This document shows, one piece after another, positions 16,218 to 24,022 of a stretch of DNA of 64,000 nt. Under the pieces are notes generated by a model, which did no database searches, was not told the origin of the DNA, and saw only the letters and a list, made by a program, of their open reading frames with translations. The stretch spans positions 1 through 64,000 of the forward strand of contig JAPPMA010000059.1 of assembly GCA_028819295.1 (NCBI GenBank), given 5' to 3'. This DNA is from a bacterium (lineage in GTDB: Bacteria; Actinomycetota; Acidimicrobiia; Acidimicrobiales; Bin134). Within the stretch, counting starts at the first letter, position 1. Every line of letters begins with the position of its first letter. Position numbers and translations under genes: made by a program.

Positions 16218-17152
16218 TGCGGGTATTGCCCGGTCGGACCATCACAGGGATGTCGGCCATCCTCCTGCCCCATCTCAACTCGACCACCGTTGATTGGGCC
16301 TCGCTCGACGCCCACATCGCCCGCACCCGCGAGGCCGGACTTACCCCGGCGGTGAACATGGACACCGGGTATGTGCAGTTGCTGGATTGCGACACGCGAG
16401 TGCAGGTGCTTGAGCGGGCCGCGGCCATCACTGAGGGCGATTTTGTGGCCGGAGCGTTCGTGGCCGGCGAGCCGGGCGACTCGTTCGACCTCGACGCCTA
16501 CCTCCGCGCCGCCGATGAAGTCACTGCACGGGGCGGCCTACCAGTGATCTTCCCATCGCACGGTCTGAACGACCACGGCGATGCTGCCTGGCTCGACGCC
16601 CACGGCCGAATCGCCTCCTGTCTCGAACGATTCATCGGGTTCGAGCTCGGCCCCATGTTCGTGCCCTACGGCCGCATCGTGTCGCTGGACACCTATCGGG
16701 GGCTGCTGGAAATCCCCCAATGCATCGGGGCCAAGCACTCCTCGCTGAACCGGCAACTGGAGTGGGACCGGCTGGCGGTGCGCGACGAGGTGCGCCCGGA
16801 TTTCATGGTGCTCACCGGCAACGACCTGGCCATCGACATGGTGATGTACGGCTCCGACTACCTGCTGGGCCTGTCCACGTTCACCCCCGACAAGTTCGCC
16901 GAACGAGATCGCCTGTGGGCCAACGGCGATCTCGGCTTCTACCAGCTCAACGACGTTCTCCAGTACCTAGGGCACTTCGCGTTCCGCCCGCCGGTACCGG
17001 CCTACCGCCACAGCGCAGCCATGTTCCTGCACATGCGGGGCTGGGCTCGAAGCGATGCCGTCCCCCACGGTGCGCCCACCCGCCCCGCAAGCGACCTCGA
17101 CATTCTGCGCGACATCGGCGAGCGGCTTCAGGTGATGCAATGGCTCGAATGA
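16217..17152 (+). CDS. Dihydrodipicolinate synthase/N-acetylneuraminate lyase family protein
   Basis: 311 residues, a TIM-barrel of the class I aldolase DapA type. The Schiff-base lysine is likely Lys173 in QCIGAKHSS, and PVIFPSHG and FELGPMFVPYG match strands of the barrel. The family cleaves or condenses pyruvate-type keto acids; the substrate here is unknown, and a lysine-pathway role is unlikely given the neighbours. The start ATG overlaps the stop of the 35-residue ORF upstream. The 3' end overlaps the next gene by 13 bp. Confidence 0.75.
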   Translation: MRVLPGRTITGMSAILLPHLNSTTVDWASLDAHIARTREAGLTPAVNMDTGYVQLLDCDTRVQVLERAAAITEGDFVAGAFVAGEPGDSFDLDAYLRAADEVTARGGLPVIFPSHGLNDHGDAAWLDAHGRIASCLERFIGFELGPMFVPYGRIVSLDTYRGLLEIPQCIGAKHSSLNRQLEWDRLAVRDEVRPDFMVLTGNDLAIDMVMYGSDYLLGLSTFTPDKFAERDRLWANGDLGFYQLNDVLQYLGHFAFRPPVPAYRHSAAMFLHMRGWARSDAVPHGAPTRPASDLDILRDIGERLQVMQWLE

Positions 17153-18552
17153 AGCAGGTGAAGCACCTGGCCAGCGTGGATGCCCTGCGCGCCCATCTCG
17201 AAGACCTCGGAGTGGAAATCCCGATCGACGACGAGGTGGATCCCGCAGGAGCGCTGGCCCAGCCGCTAGTGATCACCGACGGGTCAGCCGGGACCATGAC
17301 CGCACCCAATCGCTGGGCCGTGCTGCCGATGGAGGGCTGGGACGGGGAAGCCGACGGCCGGCCGTCCGATCTGGTCCGCCGCCGCTGGGACCGGTTCGCG
17401 GCCAGCGGGGCCGGGCTGGTGTGGGGCGAGGCCACCGCCGTGCGACTCGATGGCCGGGCCAACCCCCGTCAGCTGGTGTTGGACGAGACCACCCTGGACG
17501 AATTCGCCGCCTTGCGCGCCCGACTCGACCCGTCGCAGTTGGCTGGACTCCAGCTCACCCACTCCGGCCGCTACGCCCGGCCAACCACTGCTGGGCCAGC
17601 GCCCAAGACGGTGTATGAGCATCCCCTGCTCGATGCCAGGGTGGGATCGGGGCCAGCCGAGGTGCTAGCCGACGGAGAGCTCGAAGAATTGGTCGAGCAG
17701 TTCATAGACCGAGCCGTGTTGGCCCACCGGGCCGGATTCGACTTCGTGGACATCAAGGCGTGCCACGGTTATCTGGGCCATGAGTTGTTGTCGGCTTTCG
17801 ACCGCCCCGGCCCCTACGGCGGCAACCTGGAAGGCCGCACCCGCTTCCTCAGATCGATCATCGCCGGGATTCGCAGGCAAGCCCCCGAGTTAGGGGCGGC
17901 CCTGCGCCTGTCGCTGTTCGACTTCGTCCCCCACACCGCGGGCTCCGGCGGCGTCGGCGCTCCAGAGATCCCCGGCCCCTACCAACTGGCCTTCGGGGGC
18001 GACGGTTCGGGGCTGGGCATCGACCTGGCCGAAGCACACCAATTGCTCGACATGCTGGATGGTCTCGGCGTCGGACTGGTGTGCGCCACCGCGGGCAGCC
18101 CGTACTACGTCCCCCACATTCAGCGGCCTGCCTACTTCCCACCCTCCGACGGCTACCAGCCTCCAGAAGACCCCCTGGTCGGCGTGGCCCGACTGATCGC
18201 GGCCACCAACCAGATAGCCCACCGGCATCCCAACATGACCGTGGTGGCCGCCGGCCTGTCCTACCTCCAGGAATGGCTGCCCAACGCCGGCCAAGCTCTT
18301 GTCGGCCGCGGCATGGCCGATGCCGTCGGTTTGGGCCGCATGATCCTGGCCTACCCCGGGATGCCCGCCGATGTGCTGGCCGGCCGAGAACTCAACCGTC
18401 GCCTAATCTGCCGCACCTTCTCCGACTGCACCACCGCTCCCCGCAGCGGCCTGGTCTCCGGCTGCTACCCGCTGGACGACTTCTACAACCAGCGAGAAGA
18501 GCGCATCCAACTCGCCGCGTTCAAGAAAGCGGCCAAGGCCCGGTTTCGCTGA
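17140..18552 (+). CDS. NADH:flavin oxidoreductase (old yellow enzyme family)
   Basis: 470 residues from the ATG at 17140; an alternative ATG at 17149 would give an ATGA overlap. FMN-barrel motifs are visible: an N-terminal TAPNRWAVLPMEGW, LQLTHSGRYARP with the substrate-binding His, DFVDIKACHGYLGHELLSAF, and C-terminal GRGMADAVGLGRMILAYP for FMN phosphate binding. RTFSDCTTAPRSGL is cysteine-containing as in dienoyl-CoA reductase-type members, but the C-terminal NAD(P) domain of those enzymes is absent. Probably reduces an activated alkene. Overlaps the aldolase gene and precedes an enoyl-CoA hydratase. Confidence 0.85.
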   Translation: MARMKQVKHLASVDALRAHLEDLGVEIPIDDEVDPAGALAQPLVITDGSAGTMTAPNRWAVLPMEGWDGEADGRPSDLVRRRWDRFAASGAGLVWGEATAVRLDGRANPRQLVLDETTLDEFAALRARLDPSQLAGLQLTHSGRYARPTTAGPAPKTVYEHPLLDARVGSGPAEVLADGELEELVEQFIDRAVLAHRAGFDFVDIKACHGYLGHELLSAFDRPGPYGGNLEGRTRFLRSIIAGIRRQAPELGAALRLSLFDFVPHTAGSGGVGAPEIPGPYQLAFGGDGSGLGIDLAEAHQLLDMLDGLGVGLVCATAGSPYYVPHIQRPAYFPPSDGYQPPEDPLVGVARLIAATNQIAHRHPNMTVVAAGLSYLQEWLPNAGQALVGRGMADAVGLGRMILAYPGMPADVLAGRELNRRLICRTFSDCTTAPRSGLVSGCYPLDDFYNQREERIQLAAFKKAAKARFR

Positions 18553-18609
18553 GCCTCCGGGCGGCCACGCTACTGTGAAGATTGCCTCTTGATCCACTAG
18601 GAGCACCTC

Positions 18610-19389
18610 GTGCCCGACCTCCGCGTTGAAATGCGCGACCACATCGCCATAGTCACCCTCGACCGGCCCCCGGTGAATGCGGTCGACAACAAGACGTTCG
18701 TGCAGATCCGCGATGTTTTCGCCGGTTTGGGCGATGATCGGGATGTGCGGGTGGCCGTCTTAACCGGCGCCGGAGACAAGGCGTTCTGCGCCGGCGCCGA
18801 CCTGAGCCCGTCCAGCAGTACACCGCGCTCGGAGCGCCGCCCCCGCGAGCTGACCGACGCCGGGCATCTGGCCCGAGAGGCTATGTGGGCCATCATCGAT
18901 TGCGCCGTCCCGGTGATCGGGGCCATCAACGGCCACGCGCTGGGCGCGGGCCTGGCCTATGCCGCCTGCTGCGACATGCTGGTGGCCTCGGAGAGCGCCC
19001 GCTTCGGCACTCCCGAGATAAATGTCGGCCTGCTGGGAGCCAGTGCCCACCTCTCGTTGATGATGGGCCGCCACAAGGCCAGAGAGATGTTCCTCACCGG
19101 CGAGCAGGTGTCCGCACAAGAGATGTACCGCATCGGCGCCGTCCGAGAGGTGACCGCGCCCGACAAGCTCATGGACACCGCGCTGGGGCTGGCCCGCGAG
19201 CTGGCTGCCAAGAGCCCGATCGCCATGCGGCTGGCCAAGGAGTCGATGAACCGGATCGAGCACCTGCCGCTGCGGGAGGGCTACCGCACCGAGCAGGACT
19301 ACACCACCCGCCTGTTGCGCTTCGACGACTCTCGAGAAGCCCGCCGCGCCTTTCGGGAAAAGCGCGACCCCGAGTACAAGTGGGAGTGA
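18610..19389 (+). CDS. Enoyl-CoA hydratase/isomerase (crotonase family)
   Basis: 259 residues. The GTG start is fixed by AGGAG six bases upstream. Crotonase features are present: an oxyanion-hole segment GDKAFCAGADLS and GAINGHALGAGLAYAACCDM, with the usual EINVGLLG region. The C-terminus FREKRDPEYKWE is typical of actinobacterial members. Likely hydrates an enoyl-CoA in a degradation route with the neighbouring FMN enzyme and acyl-CoA ligase. A near-copy of its last ten codons lies just downstream. Confidence 0.92.
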   Translation: MPDLRVEMRDHIAIVTLDRPPVNAVDNKTFVQIRDVFAGLGDDRDVRVAVLTGAGDKAFCAGADLSPSSSTPRSERRPRELTDAGHLAREAMWAIIDCAVPVIGAINGHALGAGLAYAACCDMLVASESARFGTPEINVGLLGASAHLSLMMGRHKAREMFLTGEQVSAQEMYRIGAVREVTAPDKLMDTALGLARELAAKSPIAMRLAKESMNRIEHLPLREGYRTEQDYTTRLLRFDDSREARRAFREKRDPEYKWE

Positions 19390-19393
19390 CCTG

Positions 19394-19426
19394 GAGAATC
19401 GCAACCCCGCCTACAAATGGGGATGA
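19394..19426 (+). pseudogene. Remnant of a second enoyl-CoA hydratase C-terminus
   Basis: Immediately after the hydratase stop the sequence reads ENRNPAYKWG followed by TGA, a diverged copy of the EKRDPEYKWE end of the gene before it. This is what a tandem paralogue would leave after deletion. It has no start and no coding role by itself. Confidence 0.45.
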
Positions 19427-19429
19427 CGG

Positions 19430-19894
19430 CTAGAAGAGCTTGCTGTTGTCCCAGTTGAGCATCTTGCCCACCGGGGTCAGCTCGATGGTGGCGTTGAGGT
19501 TCTTGTCGTAGTAGTCCCGGGTCTGCTCGGGCATCGCGTCGCGGGCCGTCCGGTACGGGGCGTACTTCTCATCGAGAGCCTGGCCGATCCGGCGGGACAG
19601 CTCCTCAGAGGGCTCGATCACCCGGCCAACGCATTCCACATGCACGGCCCGCAGCTCGGCCCAGCGATCCCCGGCCTCCACCAGAAATGAGCAGCGCTGG
19701 TCGTTGTTAACCCGCACCACCTTCTTGCCCCGCGTGACCATGTAGATCTTCTGGTCGAGCACCACGTACCACACCGGCAGGGCGATGGGCTGGCCGTTGG
19801 ACCGCAGCGTGGTGAAGACGCCGTTCACCGAGGCCTCCAGCATCTCCCAGCACTCCTCGGGCGTCATCCGCACCGTGGGCTTCTTCTCAGCCAC
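19430..19894 (-). CDS. Pyridoxamine 5'-phosphate oxidase-like FMN/F420-binding protein
   Basis: 154 residues, a split beta-barrel (GVFTTLRSNGQPIALPVWYVVLDQKIYMVT, then KKVVRVNNDQRCSFLV). Such proteins bind FMN, F420 or heme; the exact cofactor cannot be told. The GTG start at 19894 overlaps the end of the acyl-CoA ligase gene by 8 bp, so both lie in one operon and are probably translationally coupled. Confidence 0.8.
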   Translation of the reverse strand: MAEKKPTVRMTPEECWEMLEASVNGVFTTLRSNGQPIALPVWYVVLDQKIYMVTRGKKVVRVNNDQRCSFLVEAGDRWAELRAVHVECVGRVIEPSEELSRRIGQALDEKYAPYRTARDAMPEQTRDYYDKNLNATIELTPVGKMLNWDNSKLF

Positions 19895-21449
19895 CTATCA
19901 GATCTCTCAATTCGCGGCGGAGTATCTTGCCCGAGGCCGACTTGGGGATGGCATCGGCGAACCGGACCTCGTCCAAGTGCTTGTAAGTGGCCACATGGTC
20001 GGCCACGTAAGCCTTCACCGCCTGTTCATGAAGCCCGGAGTCGGGAGCAGGAACCACAAACGCCAGCGGCACTTCCCCGCTCTCGTCGTCGGGGCGGCCC
20101 ACCACCGCGGCATCGGTGATCTGAGGGTGCTCCACCAGCAGAGCCTCCAACTCGGCCGGGGCCACCTGGAAGCCCTTGACCTTGATGAGCTCCTTCAGCC
20201 GGTCGACGACGTAAACGTGGCCATCGCCGTCGATCCGGGCGATGTCACCGGTGTGGAGCCAACCGTCCTCATCCAGGGTCTCAGCAGTGGCCTCGGGGTT
20301 GTTGAGGTAGCCCTTCATCACCTGGGGGCCGCGAATCCACAACTCGCCCTCTGTGTCGGTGGGCAGGTCTTCGCCCGATTCAGGGGCCACGATCCGGGCC
20401 TCGGTGTTGGCCACCGTCAGCCCCACCGACCCCGGCTTGAAGTTCCCCGGAGGGGTGGCATGGGAGATCGGGCTGAGCTCGGTCATCCCGTAGCCCTGCA
20501 CCACCTCGCAGTCGATCCGGGCCGACGCCTCTTCGGCCACTTCAGCCCCCAGCGGCGCCGCCCCCGACAGCACCTGGCGCAGCGACGACAGATCGAAGTC
20601 AGCCACCGCGGGGTGCTTGGCCAACGCCAGCACGATGGGGGGCACGGCGAAGAACCGGGTCACCTGGTGGCGCTCGATGAGCGACAGCGCCTGGGCCAAG
20701 TCGAAGCGGGGCATGGTCACCAGCGTGGCCCCGTGGTGAAGCTGGTCGTTCATCAGCACCTGCATCCCGTAGATGTGGAAGAAGGGCAGCACGGCCAGCA
20801 CCACATCGCTGGCCTGGGAGGCGATCGAGGAGGCGCACTGCTCGATGTTGTTCACCAGGTTGGCATGGGTGAGCATCACCCCCTTGGGCAGACCGGTGGT
20901 GCCCGAGGAGTAGGGCAGCACCACCACGTCGTCGCGAGGGTCGACCTTCACCTGGGCGATCGGTTCCCCCATCAGCGACTGCATGGGGGTGCCCGCCGAC
21001 GGGCTGTCGGAGTCGATCACCACCACATCGCCGGCCACCCCGGCCTGGCCCATGGCCTGCTGGGCCTGAGCGGCGAACATGTCGGCGGCGAACACCATCG
21101 TCGCCTGCGAGTCGGTGAGCTGGTAGGCGATCTCGTCTGCTCCGTAGGTGGGGTTGACCGTGGTGACCGCGCCCCCCGCCACCGCCACCGCGTGGAACAC
21201 CACCGGATACCACGGGGAGTTCGGCGCGATGAGCGCGGCAACATCGCCCCGCTGAAACCCGCCGGCGGCCAGCCCGCCAGCCAGGGCATGTACCGCCTGC
21301 TCAAGCTGGCCGAACGTGAGCGACCACTCCCCCGGCCCGTCTATCACCGCCTCCTGGTCAGCCAGCTCCCCGGCCCGCTCCAGCACGAACCCAGTCACCG
21401 GCTGCGAGCTCAGCAGCTCATCGGGCAGGGGGCTGGGGTGAACTATCAC
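19887..21449 (-). CDS. Acyl-CoA ligase (4-coumarate-CoA ligase-like)
   Basis: 520 residues from the GTG at 21449. AMP-binding motifs: YSSGTTGLPKGVMLTH (P-loop), VQGYGMTELSP, WLHTGDIARIDGDGHVYVVDRLKE and the catalytic lysine in SASGKILRREL. The start is chosen because VIVHPSPLPDE matches the usual beginning of this family and because the GTG overlaps the stop of the decayed sulfatase ORF (GTGA). The longer frame to 21785 is upstream pseudogene sequence. Activates a carboxylic acid to its CoA ester; the substrate is unknown. Coupled to the FMN-binding protein downstream. Confidence 0.9.
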   Translation of the reverse strand: MIVHPSPLPDELLSSQPVTGFVLERAGELADQEAVIDGPGEWSLTFGQLEQAVHALAGGLAAGGFQRGDVAALIAPNSPWYPVVFHAVAVAGGAVTTVNPTYGADEIAYQLTDSQATMVFAADMFAAQAQQAMGQAGVAGDVVVIDSDSPSAGTPMQSLMGEPIAQVKVDPRDDVVVLPYSSGTTGLPKGVMLTHANLVNNIEQCASSIASQASDVVLAVLPFFHIYGMQVLMNDQLHHGATLVTMPRFDLAQALSLIERHQVTRFFAVPPIVLALAKHPAVADFDLSSLRQVLSGAAPLGAEVAEEASARIDCEVVQGYGMTELSPISHATPPGNFKPGSVGLTVANTEARIVAPESGEDLPTDTEGELWIRGPQVMKGYLNNPEATAETLDEDGWLHTGDIARIDGDGHVYVVDRLKELIKVKGFQVAPAELEALLVEHPQITDAAVVGRPDDESGEVPLAFVVPAPDSGLHEQAVKAYVADHVATYKHLDEVRFADAIPKSASGKILRRELRDLIGG

Positions 21450-21721
21450 TGGGCGCTGGGAAGCGGGCGTGATGCCGTGGAATGGGCTGCCAGCGTAGTC
21501 GGACAGGCTCCGGTCCACGCCGTCGAGGCCGGCAAGACGGAAAGGGCATCGGGCTCGACAAGGGGTCGTCCATCGGCCCACTCCCCGAAGGTGCGCCACG
21601 GGTCGCCCTCGTGGCCCCGCAGGCAATCCCAGCAGTGGAAATCGGTGCCCCCGTAGCTCCCCAGCATGTGCCGATTCAGCGAGTCCAGCAGGATGACGGC
21701 GACGTTTGAAGGTGAGCTCAT
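21446..21721 (-). pseudogene. Sulfatase remnant with a large internal deletion
   Basis: The ATG at 21721 begins MSSPSNVAVILLDSLNRHML and continues GSYGGTDF, the N-terminus of a type I sulfatase with its metal-binding Asp. The next residues, CWDCLRGHEGDPWRT, resemble a conserved block that normally lies more than 100 residues further on in this sulfatase subfamily. The segment with the catalytic Cys/Ser-x-Pro-x-Arg is missing, so it cannot be an active enzyme. After PLVEPDA similarity is lost, and the frame closes with a TGA overlapping the acyl-CoA ligase GTG. Confidence 0.65.
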
Positions 21722-21808
21722 GAAACCCCCTGCCCTGCTTTTGGCATCTCCTTGTTCTTCTGACGCTACTCTCATGGGCCAACACCGGACGAATATGACC
21801 GCCTGAGC

Positions 21809-24022
21809 TTGGGGGAGACGTTGGACAACGAACAGGCCCAGAGCGAGTCCATCGACGCGCTGGCCGCCACAGTACTGGAGGGGGAGGCGGCCCGGCGCGA
21901 TGCTCAGAAGGCCGAGGTTCTGTTCCCCGACGATTTGCTGCCCGGAGTGGGTGGCGAACAGACGACGCTCAAGGAGGGTCTGCGAAAAGGGGGCTTTCAG
22001 ACCTTTATCGTCTTGCTGGCGCTGAACAGCCTCGACGAGCTGGAGAACAGCGCGGTGGCCATCCTGGGGCCCGACATCGGCGAGAGCTTCGGGGTGAGCG
22101 ACGGAGCCATCACCGCCATAAGCACCGCATCGCTCATGTTCTTCGTGCTGGGGGCCGGGCCGATGGGATGGCTGGCCGACCGCTTCCGACGCGGCCCCAT
22201 CGTGGGCATCGCCAGCGGGGCCTTTGCCGCATTCAGCGCCTTGTCGGGGGCGGCGGTGAATGCCCTCATGTTCTTCTTCATGCGGTTCTTCGCCGGCATG
22301 TCCAAGGCCAACACCATCACCGTGCATCCCAGCATGCTGGCCGACACCTATCCGCTCCAGACCCGGGGCCGCATGTACGCCACCAACGCCGGAGTGGGGC
22401 GCGTATTCTCGGCCATCAGCCCGGTTTTGGCTGGGGGCATCGCAGTGTGGATCGGAGGCGACGACGGCTGGCGCTGGGCGTTCTACCTTCTCGGGCTGCC
22501 CACCGCGGCCTTGGCTTTCTTGGCCTTCTTCTTGAAGGAGCCACCCCGGGGCCAATGGGAACAGAAGCATGTGCTGGGCGCCGGCCTCAAACAGGACAAC
22601 AAGATGCCGATTTCGGTGGAAGCCGCCTTCACCCGCATCTGGAACATCGACACCATCCGCAATATGACCATCGCCTTCGCGGCCATGGGCTTCGCCCTGT
22701 TCCCAGCCGGCTCAATCCAATCGTTCTTCCTGGAGGAGGAGTTCGACCTCGACGCCTTGGAGCGCGGGTTGGCGGTGGCACCCGCAGGGGTCGGCCTGCT
22801 GGTGTTCCTGCCCTTCGTCGGGCGCCGGTTCGACGCCACCTTCCGCAAGGACCCCGATCGGGCGGTGCGGCTCATCGGGATCCTCCTGCTGCCCATCGGC
22901 GTGCTGGTGCCCATCCAGTACGCCATGCCCAACCTCGCCCTGTTCATGACTCTGTCCGCCATCAACTCCACCTTCTTGGGCGGGGCCTTTGCCATGGTCC
23001 AGCCCGCCATCCAAGCGGTGTTCCCCTACCGGCTGCGAGGCATGGGCACTGCCTTCTTGACCTTCTTCATGGTCATGGTGGGCGGTGTGGGGGGCAGCAT
23101 CATCGCCGGCTTCCTCCAGAACGAGCTCGGCGAGCAGACCGCCATCACCATCATCACCGCAACCGCCATGCCGGTCGGCGCCTACTTCGTGCTGCGGGGG
23201 GCCAGTCGGCTGCGGCGCGACCTCTCGCTGGTCGTCGGCGAGCTGCAAGAAGAACAAGACGAAGAACGCCGCCAGGCCGAGACCGACCCAAACGACATGC
23301 CCGCCATCCAGGTGGCCCATGTCGATTTCAGCTACGGGCAGGTACAGGTGCTGTTCGATCTCGGATTCGAGGTGCGCAAGCAGGAGACCCTGGCCCTGTT
23401 GGGCACCAACGGCGCGGGAAAGTCCACTGCGCTCAAAGTGATCACCGGGCTGGTTACCCCGGAGCGGGGCGTGGTGCGCCTGCACGGCCAAACCATCACC
23501 TTCGCCACTCCTGAGCAGCGGGCGGCCATGGGTCTGCACATGCTGCCGGGAGGGGCCGGGGTGTGGAGCGACCTCTCGATCCGCGACAACCTCCTCATGG
23601 GGGCTTACGCCTATCGCAGGGATCCCAGAGACCGTGACCGGCGCATAGAGATAGTGCTCGACATGTTCCCCGACCTCGGCAAACGACCCAATGAGCGGGC
23701 CGGCAACCTTTCGGGTGGCCAGCAGCAGATGCTGGCCTTGGCCCGAGTGATGTTGCACGAGCCCGAGGTTTTGATGATCGACGAGCTGTCGCTGGGATTG
23801 GCCCCGGTGGTGGTGCAGTCACTCTTGGAAACGGTCGAGGAGCTCAAGGACCAAGGCCAGGCCATGATCATCGTGGAGCAGTCGCTGAACGTGGCCCTGG
23901 CCATCGCCGACCGGGCCGTGTTCCTGGAGAAGGGGCAGGTGCGCTTCGAGGGCCCGGCCCAGGAACTGGCCGAACGGGACGACCTGGCCCGGGCGGTTTT
24001 CCTCGGCACCGAGGGCGGCTAA
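21809..24022 (+). CDS. MFS transporter fused to a LivF-type ABC ATPase
   Basis: 737 residues. Residues ~30-480 form a 12-helix major facilitator domain (GPMGWLADRFRRGPIVG is the loop 2-3 motif, with MYATNAGVGRVFSAISPVLAG further on). A charged linker rich in Glu (~490-505) joins an ABC ATPase with Walker A GTNGAGKST (~532), signature LSGGQQQ (~633) and LivF-like VLMIDELSLGLAP. The TTG at 21809 is kept; a TTG at 21821 is possible. Its stop overlaps the next start by one base (TAATG), so it is co-translated with the LivHMG fusion and probably supplies the second ATPase. Mixing an MFS carrier with an ABC subunit is mechanistically odd. Confidence 0.88.
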   Translation: MGETLDNEQAQSESIDALAATVLEGEAARRDAQKAEVLFPDDLLPGVGGEQTTLKEGLRKGGFQTFIVLLALNSLDELENSAVAILGPDIGESFGVSDGAITAISTASLMFFVLGAGPMGWLADRFRRGPIVGIASGAFAAFSALSGAAVNALMFFFMRFFAGMSKANTITVHPSMLADTYPLQTRGRMYATNAGVGRVFSAISPVLAGGIAVWIGGDDGWRWAFYLLGLPTAALAFLAFFLKEPPRGQWEQKHVLGAGLKQDNKMPISVEAAFTRIWNIDTIRNMTIAFAAMGFALFPAGSIQSFFLEEEFDLDALERGLAVAPAGVGLLVFLPFVGRRFDATFRKDPDRAVRLIGILLLPIGVLVPIQYAMPNLALFMTLSAINSTFLGGAFAMVQPAIQAVFPYRLRGMGTAFLTFFMVMVGGVGGSIIAGFLQNELGEQTAITIITATAMPVGAYFVLRGASRLRRDLSLVVGELQEEQDEERRQAETDPNDMPAIQVAHVDFSYGQVQVLFDLGFEVRKQETLALLGTNGAGKSTALKVITGLVTPERGVVRLHGQTITFATPEQRAAMGLHMLPGGAGVWSDLSIRDNLLMGAYAYRRDPRDRDRRIEIVLDMFPDLGKRPNERAGNLSGGQQQMLALARVMLHEPEVLMIDELSLGLAPVVVQSLLETVEELKDQGQAMIIVEQSLNVALAIADRAVFLEKGQVRFEGPAQELAERDDLARAVFLGTEGG

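Noticed and set aside
16720-17139. N-terminal extension of the NADH:flavin oxidoreductase frame
   Set aside because: It overlaps the DapA-like gene and has Arg-rich low-complexity content; the ATG at 17140 fits the family start.
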